A DNA stretch of 63,180 nucleotides, from contig JAJDEQ010000165.1 of assembly GCA_029259695.1 (NCBI GenBank), forward strand, positions 1 through 63,180, written 5' to 3'. Positions 32,527 to 40,580 of this stretch are shown here, one piece after another; the stretch's first letter is position 1, and every line of letters starts with the position of its first letter. Under the pieces are notes generated by a model that was not told where the DNA came from, did not search any database, and was given only the letters and a program-made list of their open reading frames with translations. Source of the DNA: Planctomycetota bacterium (GTDB lineage Bacteria; Planctomycetota; B15-G4). The position numbers and the translations under genes are program-made.

Positions 32527-34364
32527 TGCTGCTCAATGTCCAGAATTTGCCCCTCATCGCACGGCTCCTGCACGAGCGCGAGCTCCTGACCGAAGGGCAC
32601 CTGGAGGCCCTGCCCAAGTTGCGGGCGGATCACCCGGACAGTGTCGAGGAAGCGCTGATCCTGGGGCAGCTGGTCGAGGAGACGGTCGTCGCCGACGAGC
32701 ACGCCCGCCATCTGGGTCTGTCGTGGATGGAGAAGGTCGTCGACGAGGCCGACCGCAAGGAAGCCGCGCGCGATCACTCCATCGGCCGCCTGCTCGAGCA
32801 CCTGTTCGAGGAGGACAAGCCGGTCGAACTCGGCCCCCTGGCGCAGGTCGTGGCCAGCTGTCGCGACGTGGCGGATCGGATCACCGAGAACGTCTGCCGC
32901 AAGCACCGTGTCGTCCCGGTCCGCCGGGACGAGAAGGGCATGGACCTGGGCTGCCTCAACCCGTCGGACTTCGCCGCGGCCGAGGAAGTGAGCATGCGCG
33001 CGGGGCTGATCGTGCGCCCCGTGGCGATCACCATGTCGCTGCTCGGGGACCTGACCGGCGCGTTCTTCGGCGAGCGCGACGTGGTGCGCGAGATCGCCTC
33101 GGAGGCCAGTGGCGGCGTCAAGGTGGGCGGCGACGACGGCGAGGACGAGGAAGACGTCGAGGTGATCCTCGACCTGGCGCGGCCGATCCCGGCCGGTCGT
33201 GACAGCCAGGTCGTCCGCATCGTGAACGTCATCCTGACCCAGTCGATCGAGGAAGGCGCGAGCGACATCCACATCGAGCCGTACGAGGACGCCGTGCGCG
33301 TGCGCTACCGCATCGACGGCAAGCTCGTGGAGACGACGGCGCCGCCGCGCTCGCTGTTCATCCCCACGATTTCGCGCCTCAAGATCCTGTCGAAGATGGA
33401 CATCGCGGAGAAGCGCATCCCGCAGGACGGAGCCATCGCGCTGAAGACCGGCGAGAAGCGCGTCGACCTGCGTGTGTCCACGGTGCCCACGGTGTACGGC
33501 GAGAAGATGGTCATCCGGCTGCTCGAGAAGGAGGGCATCCCGGACAAGCTCGAGAAGCTGGGTTTCGCGGAGGCTCAGGCCAGCGCGTTCCTGGCGGCCG
33601 CGCGTGCGCCGAACGGTTTGATGTTCGTGACGGGGCCGACCGGCTCCGGCAAGAGCACGACGCTCTACTGCTGCTTGAACCTGATCAACGAGCCGCACGA
33701 GAACATCGTCACGGTCGAGGATCCTGTCGAGTACAAGTTCTACGGCCTGAACCAGGTGCACGTGCGCTCGCAGGTGGGGCTGACGTTCGCCTCGGCCCTG
33801 CGCTCGTTCCTGCGGCAGGACCCGGACAAGATCATGGTCGGCGAGGTGCGCGACCAGGAGACGGCCGAGATCTGCATGCGCGCCGCGCTCACGGGTCACC
33901 TCGTGCTCTCGACGCTGCACACCAACAACTCGCTGCAGGTCATCAACCGTCTCGTGGACATGGGCATCGAGCCGTTCCTGCTCGGCCCGGCCCTACGACT
34001 GCTCGAGGCCCAGCGCCTGGCGCGCAAGTTGTGTCCCGAGTGCAAGGTGCCCTACGAGTTGCCCGAACAGGTCGCCCTGCGTCACCTGCTCGAGCCGGGA
34101 GCGACGCTGTACCGCACCGGGGTCGACCCGGACTGCGGCTACTGCCGCGGCAACGGCAGCAAGGGGCGCGTCGGCATCTACGAGGTCGTGCCGATCACCG
34201 ATTCGCTGGGTGAGATGATCGCCTCGCAGACGCCCATGAACGAGGTCGAGGATGCTGCGCGCGCGCAGGGCGTGCAGTTCCTGGCGGACAGCGCGCGCGT
34301 CAAGTTGCTCGAGGGCCTGGTCGCGCTCGAAGAAGTCTCCGAGTACGTCAAGGTGGGGACCTGA
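32526..34364 (+). CDS. Type IV pilus / T2SS assembly ATPase (PilB/GspE)
   Basis: A 612-residue assembly ATPase. An N-terminal N1E/MshEN-like domain is followed by the catalytic core: the Walker A GPTGSGKST with Lys376, the Asp box (VEDPVEYK), Walker B (MVGEVRDQETAEI) and the His box (THTN-type STLHTNNS). The C-terminal tetracysteine zinc motif (CPEC then CGYC) marks the PilB/GspE type rather than PilT. It powers pilin polymerisation from the inner membrane. ATG 32526 is used; GTG 32523 in frame is equally possible. Confidence 0.95.
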   Translation: MLLNVQNLPLIARLLHERELLTEGHLEALPKLRADHPDSVEEALILGQLVEETVVADEHARHLGLSWMEKVVDEADRKEAARDHSIGRLLEHLFEEDKPVELGPLAQVVASCRDVADRITENVCRKHRVVPVRRDEKGMDLGCLNPSDFAAAEEVSMRAGLIVRPVAITMSLLGDLTGAFFGERDVVREIASEASGGVKVGGDDGEDEEDVEVILDLARPIPAGRDSQVVRIVNVILTQSIEEGASDIHIEPYEDAVRVRYRIDGKLVETTAPPRSLFIPTISRLKILSKMDIAEKRIPQDGAIALKTGEKRVDLRVSTVPTVYGEKMVIRLLEKEGIPDKLEKLGFAEAQASAFLAAARAPNGLMFVTGPTGSGKSTTLYCCLNLINEPHENIVTVEDPVEYKFYGLNQVHVRSQVGLTFASALRSFLRQDPDKIMVGEVRDQETAEICMRAALTGHLVLSTLHTNNSLQVINRLVDMGIEPFLLGPALRLLEAQRLARKLCPECKVPYELPEQVALRHLLEPGATLYRTGVDPDCGYCRGNGSKGRVGIYEVVPITDSLGEMIASQTPMNEVEDAARAQGVQFLADSARVKLLEGLVALEEVSEYVKVGT

Positions 34365-34367
34365 CCG

Positions 34368-35474
34368 ATGCCTGCCGTCGCCATGGACAACAGCGTCGGG
34401 CTCTTCAAGCCCCGTGTCTCGGACAAGACGCACCCCAAGGTCGAACCGCTGGACGTGCTGTCCTTCTTCCAGCAGTTGTCCACGCTGTTCCGCGCGGGCA
34501 CGCCGATCTACGAGGCGATCACGATCGCGTCCGATCAGTGCCAGAGCGACCTGTTCAAGGACATCATCGAACAGATCGGCCGCAAGGTGGCGGCGGGCGC
34601 GGCGCTGAACGAGTCCCTCGCGGCCTACCCCGAACACTTCAAGGCGGAGTGGATCCAGGTCGTCAAGAGTGGCGAGGCATCGGGCAAGCTCGGCCAGATC
34701 CTCGAACAGCTCGTGAAGCAGATCGACGCCGCCAACGAGATGCGCAGTCAGCTCGTGAGCGCGATGATGTACCCGTGCATCATCCTTTGCGTCGCCGTGG
34801 GCGCGATCGCCGTCATGCTCGTGAAGGTGGTGCCCACGTTCGCGGCCATGTTCGACTCCTTCGGCAAGGAGCTGCCTGGGATCACCCAGGCGGTGCTCGC
34901 GGTGTCGGACTTCCTGCAGGAGAAGGGCCACTACATCCTGGGCGGCATCATCGCCGTGGTCTGGTCGACGCGGCGCTACGTGAGCACGCCGGACGGGAAC
35001 AGGATGAAGGCCCGCCTGATGGTGTCGGTGCCCCTCGTCGGCGACGTGGTCGTGCAGGCCTGCATGCAGAAGTACGCCATGAACGTGGCGCTGCTGCTGC
35101 GCTCGGGCCTGCCGCTGCTCGAGACGATCGCAGCCATGAAGGGCATCTTCAGCACGAACTGGGTCTACGAGACCGCGCTCGACCGGGTCTCCAAGCACGT
35201 GGAACGCGGCGGCAACGTGGCCGACGCCCTCGAACAGACCGGCGTGTTCACCAGCTTCGTGGTGAGCATGACCCGTATCGGAGAGGAATCGGGCACCTTG
35301 CCCGAAGTGCTCGACGAGGTCGAGCAGTACTACCGGCGCAAGGTGGGCGTGCTGATCGGCCGCGTCACCGGCAGCATGGAGACCGTCGTGATCCTGTTCA
35401 TGGGGGTGGCGGTGGCGGTCATCCTGTGCTCGGTGTACCTGCCCATGTTCTCCATGGCGGGGGGCATCGGCTGA
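34368..35474 (+). CDS. Inner-membrane platform protein (PilC/GspF)
   Basis: A 368-residue protein with two T2SSF domains. Typical stretches are SFFQQLSTLFRAGTPIYEAI in the first and MQKYAMNVALLLRSGLPLLE in the second, with three transmembrane segments (about 140-165, 185-205 and 335-360). It couples the ATPase to the growing pseudopilus. It starts four bases after the ATPase stop and ends just before the secretin gene, so all three are one transcript. Confidence 0.95.
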   Translation: MPAVAMDNSVGLFKPRVSDKTHPKVEPLDVLSFFQQLSTLFRAGTPIYEAITIASDQCQSDLFKDIIEQIGRKVAAGAALNESLAAYPEHFKAEWIQVVKSGEASGKLGQILEQLVKQIDAANEMRSQLVSAMMYPCIILCVAVGAIAVMLVKVVPTFAAMFDSFGKELPGITQAVLAVSDFLQEKGHYILGGIIAVVWSTRRYVSTPDGNRMKARLMVSVPLVGDVVVQACMQKYAMNVALLLRSGLPLLETIAAMKGIFSTNWVYETALDRVSKHVERGGNVADALEQTGVFTSFVVSMTRIGEESGTLPEVLDEVEQYYRRKVGVLIGRVTGSMETVVILFMGVAVAVILCSVYLPMFSMAGGIG

Positions 35475-35475
35475 C

Positions 35476-37314
35476 ATGAAGCGCGGGCGGGGAGCATGGG
35501 TCTTGTTGGTGCTGTTGCTGCTGCGGCCTGCCGCAGCGGCGCAGCTCGCCACCGACGAGAACCGGGAAGCGCTGCGGCGCGGCCTGGATGCGTTGCTCGG
35601 TGGCCAGCTCGATCCCACGCAGCAGCTCGCCCAGGGGGCCAGCCCGGCCGCCACGCAGACGTCACCGCAGAGCGCAGCCCCCGCCCAGTCGACCGGCTTC
35701 CAGCGCAACGCGAACAACCTGCTCGAGTTCCACGCGCGCAACCTGCCTGTGGCCGATGCCTTCGCCCAGTTGCGCCAGCTCGTGCGCCGCAACATCGTGG
35801 TGGCGCCGAGCGTGTCGGCCGCGTTCACCGGCGACCTGTACGACCTGGACACCGAACAGGTGATCAGCGCCATCTGTCGTGCCACCAAGCTCGTGGCGCG
35901 AGACGAGGGCCCGTTCATCTACATCGAGCCCGACCAGCCCGAGACGCGCATCTACGAGCTGGGGCACACGCGGGCGCGGGACGTGGTCGAACTCATTCGG
36001 CCGCTGCTCAGTGAGATCGGGCAGGTGAGTTCGACGATCGAGTCGCGGCAGGGCATCACGTCGTCGCAGGAAGAGGCCGGTGGTGACGACTACGCGGCGG
36101 CCGACACGGTCATCGTGCGCGACTACACCTCGGTTCTGGCCGACATCGATCGCATCATCGAGTCCGTTGATGCTCACCCGATGCAGGTCCTGGTGGAGGC
36201 CACGATCCTCAGCGTCGAGATGCGTGACGGCTACGCGCTGGGTGTCGAGATGGGAGCGCTCCTGGGCGTGGACTTCGAGGACGTCGGCGCCACGAGCTCC
36301 GACGGCCAGTCGCTCGACTTCTCCACCGGCGTCTTCAGCTCGAGCGACCTCGACGATGGCGCCGGCAATGCGTCCACGAATTTCTTTGCGGGTCTTCCGA
36401 CGGGCGGACTCACGGTCGGCTACCTCAGCAACGGGATCTCGGCCTTCGTCAAGGCGCTGGAGTCGGTCACCAACACGACCGTCCTGGCCAACCCCAAGAT
36501 CACGACGCTGAACAAGCAGCGCGGCGAGGTGCTGCTCGGTCGTCGCGACGGCTTCCTGACGACGACCGTGACCCAGACCTCCACGACCCAGGCGGTGGAG
36601 TTCCTCGAGACGGGCACGCGCCTCGTGTTCCGGCCCTTCATCACGCGCGACGGCTGGGTGCGACTCGAGATCCACCCCGAGGACAGCGACGGCGGTGTGA
36701 ACTCCGACGGTCTGCCGTTCTCGGAGACGGCCGAGATCACCACCAACGTGATGGTGCAGTCCGCCCAGACCGTCGTCATCGGCGGGCTCTTCCGCGAGCG
36801 GGCCCAACAGACGGTGAAGAAGGTGCCGCTGCTCGGCGACCTGCCCTGGATCGGCAGGATCTTTCGCACCGAGAGCTCCGAGATGGTGCGCGAGGAGATC
36901 GTGATCCTGCTCACCCCGCACATCCTCGACGGCCACAACGACGCCAGTCCGCGCATGACGCCCGATGCGCGGGCGCGTCTCGACACGTCGCTGATGGCGC
37001 CGCAGTGGTCCCACGGCGGTGCGACCGGCAACGCGCCGGGGGCGGGCGCCAGCGGCAACGAACGCCAGGCCGGTTGGTCGCGTGAGACCCTGGCGGCGTT
37101 GGTGGCGGCCCACGTGGGCAAGGCGCGCCAACAGATCAGCGTCGGCCGTTACGGCTCGGCGGCCGCGCTGCTCGACAGCCTGACGTTCGCCGGCGCGAGC
37201 GAAGGCGACGTGCGACAGCTGCGTGAGGAGATCTGGGTCGGCCTGATGCCCGACGTCTCGGGGCGTGATGCCGACCGGCAGATCCTCGATCTCGTGCTGC
37301 GCGACATGCGCTAG
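35476..37314 (+). CDS. Secretin (PilQ/GspD) with C-terminal extension
   Basis: A 612-residue outer-membrane secretin. A signal peptide (WVLLVLLLLRPAAAAQ) is followed by a Gln/Ala/Pro-rich linker, a short N-domain (about 80-165), a second N-domain (about 165-235) and the secretin beta-barrel (about 250-490), with the signature VVIGGLFRERAQQ ... VPLLGDLPWIGRIF and HILDG at its end. About 120 residues follow the barrel (from near 495), a helical region resembling a dimerisation or pilotin-binding tail. It forms the exit channel. Confidence 0.93.
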   Translation: MKRGRGAWVLLVLLLLRPAAAAQLATDENREALRRGLDALLGGQLDPTQQLAQGASPAATQTSPQSAAPAQSTGFQRNANNLLEFHARNLPVADAFAQLRQLVRRNIVVAPSVSAAFTGDLYDLDTEQVISAICRATKLVARDEGPFIYIEPDQPETRIYELGHTRARDVVELIRPLLSEIGQVSSTIESRQGITSSQEEAGGDDYAAADTVIVRDYTSVLADIDRIIESVDAHPMQVLVEATILSVEMRDGYALGVEMGALLGVDFEDVGATSSDGQSLDFSTGVFSSSDLDDGAGNASTNFFAGLPTGGLTVGYLSNGISAFVKALESVTNTTVLANPKITTLNKQRGEVLLGRRDGFLTTTVTQTSTTQAVEFLETGTRLVFRPFITRDGWVRLEIHPEDSDGGVNSDGLPFSETAEITTNVMVQSAQTVVIGGLFRERAQQTVKKVPLLGDLPWIGRIFRTESSEMVREEIVILLTPHILDGHNDASPRMTPDARARLDTSLMAPQWSHGGATGNAPGAGASGNERQAGWSRETLAALVAAHVGKARQQISVGRYGSAAALLDSLTFAGASEGDVRQLREEIWVGLMPDVSGRDADRQILDLVLRDMR

Positions 37315-37326
37315 GAGGTGCAGGCG

Positions 37327-38268
37327 ATGAATCGAAAGCTGCTGTTGATCACGTTGCTCGCCGTCGGCTGCGTCACGGTGGAGGAACGGCCCGTGGAGTT
37401 CGAGGCGCCCTCGCGGTCCGGTCTCGTCGCGCCGCCGACGGAACGCGGCACTCCCGCGGTTCGCAATCCACCCGCCGCCGGTCCGGGCGGGCTCGCCCCG
37501 CGCTCACCCGAGTTCGTGCAGGGCGTGCAACAGGAGCTGGCGGGGCGCTGGGAACAGGCCCGTTCGATCTACGCCGCCGCCGGGCAGAAGCAGCCGGGAG
37601 ACGTCGACACCGTCATCGCGCAGAGCCGCACCCTGCTCGCCGAGGACCGGGCCGCCGATGCCGCGACCCTGCTCCAGAGCGCCTCGGCGCGCAACCCCTC
37701 GTCGGGCGCGCTGCTCAAGGCCCTCGGTGATGCCGTGCTGGCCGCGGGCGGCCTGCGCGCCGCACTGCCCTACTACCAGCGGGCCTACGCCCAGTCGCCG
37801 GAGGACGACTCCACCCGCTACCTGTTGGCCCTCGCCTCGTTCGAGGCGCGCCGTCACGGCGAGGTCGTGGCGGTGCTGGGTGATGGGCCGATGGACGGCC
37901 TGCCGGTGGCGTTGCAACTGGTGTTGGGACGCTCGGCGTTGCTCGTCAACGAGGCTCCCCGCGCTGCCGCGGCACTGCAGACCTACACGGGCCGGCGTCC
38001 GGGCGACATCGATGCGCGCATCGACCTGGCGCGGGCCCTGATCCTGATGGACGCCAACTCGCAGGCCAACGAGGTGCTGCAGGGGGTGCTCGAGGACCGG
38101 CCGCGTTCCGCCGAGGTCTACGTGCTCGTCGGCCACGTCGGCATGCGTGTGGGGCAGCCGGACATCGCGCTGCAGTGGTACGAGCAGGCCATCGCGCTGG
38201 GCGCCGACTCCACCGAGTTGGGGTTGCTCATGGCGCGGCTGCGGCAGCGGACGGGAGCTCCGCGGTGA
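37327..38268 (+). CDS. TPR lipoprotein, candidate secretin pilotin/accessory (PilF-like)
   Basis: A 313-residue lipoprotein: the signal NRKLLLITLLAVGC puts the lipidated Cys at residue 12. After a Pro-rich linker the protein is a run of helix pairs with TPR-like spacing (for example ELAGRWEQARSIYAAAGQ, AALPYYQRAYAQSPED, DIALQWYEQAIALGAD). TPR lipoproteins such as PilF/PilW help secretins assemble, so that role is likely here. The start at 37327 follows a strong AGGAGGTG at 37313-37320; GTG 37318 is inside that site and rejected. Its stop overlaps the next pseudopilin gene (GTGA). Confidence 0.78.
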   Translation: MNRKLLLITLLAVGCVTVEERPVEFEAPSRSGLVAPPTERGTPAVRNPPAAGPGGLAPRSPEFVQGVQQELAGRWEQARSIYAAAGQKQPGDVDTVIAQSRTLLAEDRAADAATLLQSASARNPSSGALLKALGDAVLAAGGLRAALPYYQRAYAQSPEDDSTRYLLALASFEARRHGEVVAVLGDGPMDGLPVALQLVLGRSALLVNEAPRAAAALQTYTGRRPGDIDARIDLARALILMDANSQANEVLQGVLEDRPRSAEVYVLVGHVGMRVGQPDIALQWYEQAIALGADSTELGLLMARLRQRTGAPR

Positions 38269-38699
38269 AGCGGATCGCAGCCGATCGAAGCAGACAGGCA
38301 GGCACGTCGCTGATCGAGGTCATGGTCGTCCTCGTCATCGCCGGCATGCTGACCGCGCTCGCGATCCCGGGCTTCACGCTGGCCACCGAGACGACCAAGG
38401 TCGACCAGGGCGGCGCGGCGCTGGGGAGCATCTGGCTGGCTCAGCGCATGTACTGGATCGAGCACCAGGAGTTCGCGGCGGACCTGGCCACGCTCCACGG
38501 CATGCGCTGCATCGAGCCGGCGATCGCCAGCGTCAGCGACCCGTTCGCCTACTCGATCTCGAGTTCGGGTCTCGACGTGTTCGAGGCGGAGGCCGCCCGG
38601 GGCGGGAGCACGACCTGGACCGGCACGCTCACGATCGACGAAGAGGGCTCGCTCATCGGCACGATCAGCGATGGAGGGAGCCGCAGTGTCTCGCCGTGA
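38265..38699 (+). CDS. Minor pseudopilin, GspH/FimT-like
   Basis: A 144-residue prepilin with the leader ending RQAG, cleaved before TSLIEVMVVLVIAGML, so Glu5 is present. The head contains WLAQRMYWIEHQEFAADL and is closer to a pilin of the GspG/GspH type than to the larger minor pilins. The GTG start overlaps the TPR lipoprotein stop by four bases. First of four consecutive minor pilins. Confidence 0.83.
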   Translation: MKRIAADRSRQAGTSLIEVMVVLVIAGMLTALAIPGFTLATETTKVDQGGAALGSIWLAQRMYWIEHQEFAADLATLHGMRCIEPAIASVSDPFAYSISSSGLDVFEAEAARGGSTTWTGTLTIDEEGSLIGTISDGGSRSVSP

Positions 38700-39078
38700 A
38701 GTCGTGTCTCCCCGTGAATCCGCGCAGTCCGGCTTCACGTTGCTCGAGTGCGAAGTGGCGCTGTTGCTGCTGATGCTGCTGGCGCTCGGGATGGCCCGTC
38801 TGACCATCGACCACGGCCGCATCGTGAACTCGGTCGAAGGCTGGCTCGAGAAGGTCGAGGAGACCGAGGACGTCTGGGTCGATCCGCTCTACTACGTGGA
38901 TCAGTCCGACGACTCATGGGCGCGCATCCTCGGGAGCCCCGCCACGCTCGCCCTGACCGCGCCCACGCTTCCGGGGCCGCCGCCGGGCCCCGATGCGTTC
39001 GACGTGACGATCACCAGCGTCGACCTCACGCTCTACCCGCCCACCGTCACGGCCCTCGTCTCACTCGAGGAGCAATGA
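38686..39078 (+). CDS. Minor pseudopilin, GspI/PilV-like
   Basis: A 130-residue prepilin: the leader ends AQSG, then FTLLECEVALLLLMLLALG, with Glu5 in place. It has the small head and the position, second in the set, of GspI/PilV. The start is taken as GTG 38686, placed five bases after a GGAGGGAG site that lies within the 3' end of the previous gene; ATG 38671 would include that site and is less likely. It overlaps the previous gene by 14 bases. Confidence 0.8.
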   Translation: MSRREVVSPRESAQSGFTLLECEVALLLLMLLALGMARLTIDHGRIVNSVEGWLEKVEETEDVWVDPLYYVDQSDDSWARILGSPATLALTAPTLPGPPPGPDAFDVTITSVDLTLYPPTVTALVSLEEQ

Positions 39079-39079
39079 C

Positions 39080-39604
39080 GTGCGGCCCGCCTCCCGATTC
39101 CCTCGTGCGCGCGCCGGCCTGACCCTGGTCGAACTGCTGGTCGGCGTGACGTTGTCGAGCATCCTGATGACCATCGCCATGCAGGGTTGGCGCTGGAGCC
39201 AGGGCTCGACGCTCGCGCTGCGTGACCGTTCCCAGGTCGTGTCCGAGTTGCGCGTCGCGTTCGAGTCGTTGCTGCAGGACCTGGGCGGGGCGGAAACGGC
39301 GCTGCCCAGCGGGGACAACCTGACGATCACACGGGAGCAGGCCGTGGCGGAGGTGCAAGGTGCCTGGAGCGCGGGGACGGACGACGGCATCGTCTACAGC
39401 CTCGACGGCGAGAACCTGGTGCGCGAGGACCTGGAGCTGGGGTCGATCGTGGTCGTCGCCAAGGGCATCGACGAGTTCGCGGTGTCCCGCGCCGGCGGGA
39501 TGACGCACATCGTCATCACCGCGGGCAACGAGTGGAGCGGCACGCCGGCGGTCAACGTCGAGACCATGGCGACGCGCAGCGTCGAGCTGGTGTGGCCGGA
39601 GTGA
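39080..39604 (+). CDS. Minor pseudopilin, GspJ/PilW-like
   Basis: A 174-residue prepilin with leader ending RARAG, then LTLVELLVGVTLSSILM; Glu5 present. The beta-rich head is larger than those of its two upstream neighbours, as expected for GspJ/PilW. The GTG start lies one base after the previous stop. It overlaps the next gene by four bases (GTGA). Confidence 0.82.
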   Translation: MRPASRFPRARAGLTLVELLVGVTLSSILMTIAMQGWRWSQGSTLALRDRSQVVSELRVAFESLLQDLGGAETALPSGDNLTITREQAVAEVQGAWSAGTDDGIVYSLDGENLVREDLELGSIVVVAKGIDEFAVSRAGGMTHIVITAGNEWSGTPAVNVETMATRSVELVWPE

Positions 39605-40026
39605 GCACCCCGATGGAACCTGCGCCGCCCCAACGCCCGTCCTCCCGCCACCCGGCAGTTCGCCGATCCGGCGAGGCCGGCTTCGTGTTGCTCTACACCG
39701 CCGTCCTCGGACTGCTGGCCATGGGCATCTGGTTGCTCGCCTGGCGCGGCACGCACGACGCCATCCGCACCGAGCGCTTCACCGTGGCGCGCACGATTCG
39801 TTCCGAATCCGTGCTTCAGGCCGCGGCGCTCGGCATCGATCTGTTGCGTACGGGGCGGCCACCCAGCGACCCCTACGAGTGCCAGGTGACGGTCACCGGC
39901 GTCACGCAGAGCTACGACTGTGCCGTCGTCTTCGCGACGGCCGGCGACCAGGACACCTGGGACGTCCAGAGCTGGGTGATGGACGACGACGACCCGGCGC
40001 TCCCGGCCATGCCCACCAGCTTCTGA
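39601..40026 (+). CDS. Short GspK/PilX-like pseudopilin lacking Glu5
   Basis: A 141-residue protein with a Pro/Arg-rich leader ending GEAG, then FVLLYTAVLGLLAMGIWLLAW. Position 5 after the cleavage site is Tyr, not Glu. Absence of Glu5 is the hallmark of GspK, the tip pseudopilin, but real GspK is about 300 residues, so this is a shortened version or a PilX-like protein. The GTG at 39601 overlaps the upstream stop; ATG 39613 is also possible. Confidence 0.72.
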   Translation: MSTPMEPAPPQRPSSRHPAVRRSGEAGFVLLYTAVLGLLAMGIWLLAWRGTHDAIRTERFTVARTIRSESVLQAAALGIDLLRTGRPPSDPYECQVTVTGVTQSYDCAVVFATAGDQDTWDVQSWVMDDDDPALPAMPTSF

Positions 40027-40049
40027 CCCCCGCTCCCCCGAGACCCGAC

Positions 40050-40580
40050 ATGTCACAACCTCCCGAAACGAACGGTGAACACCGCAGCGGGGAAGACCGT
40101 CGCCGGCGTCCGACGCCGGCCCTGTCGCGTTACATGTTCGTGGGGCGTCGGCGGGGCGGTCGACGGGCTGGTGAGCGCAGCGACATCTACGTCGATCGCT
40201 ACAGCGGGCTCGAGTGGTCGCTGGTGATCGGCGTCATCGCGCTGTGCCTGGCCGACCTGTTGCTCACGCTCGACATCCTGGAGCGTGGCGGATCGGAGTG
40301 GAACCCGTTCATGCGCCTGGCACTGGAAGGCGGCACCTGGACCTTCGTCTGGGTGAAGATGGGCCTGACGGTCCTGGGCATGGGGGTGCTGCTCGTGCGC
40401 ATCCGCTTCCGCAACATGCGCAAGACGGTCACGGCGATCCTGGTGCTCTACACACTCCTGATCGGGTACCACTTCGGCCTGCGTGCCGCGTGGGGCAAGA
40501 CGCCGCCCGTGGGCCGGGCGGCGACGCTCGCGCCGATCGCGGGCCCGCCGAGCGTGGGCAGCGAGCAGGCCGACCCGTGA
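40050..40580 (+). CDS. DUF5658 family membrane protein
   Basis: A 176-residue protein. A basic, Arg-rich N-terminus (SGEDRRRRPT, VGRRRGGRRAG) precedes three transmembrane segments (about 56-76, 90-112 and 126-142). The segment DLLLTLDILERGGSEWNPFM is typical of DUF5658. The function of the family is unknown. It lies 23 bases after the last pseudopilin and its stop overlaps the sulfatase-fold gene by four bases, so it is probably part of the same transcript. Confidence 0.78.
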   Translation: MSQPPETNGEHRSGEDRRRRPTPALSRYMFVGRRRGGRRAGERSDIYVDRYSGLEWSLVIGVIALCLADLLLTLDILERGGSEWNPFMRLALEGGTWTFVWVKMGLTVLGMGVLLVRIRFRNMRKTVTAILVLYTLLIGYHFGLRAAWGKTPPVGRAATLAPIAGPPSVGSEQADP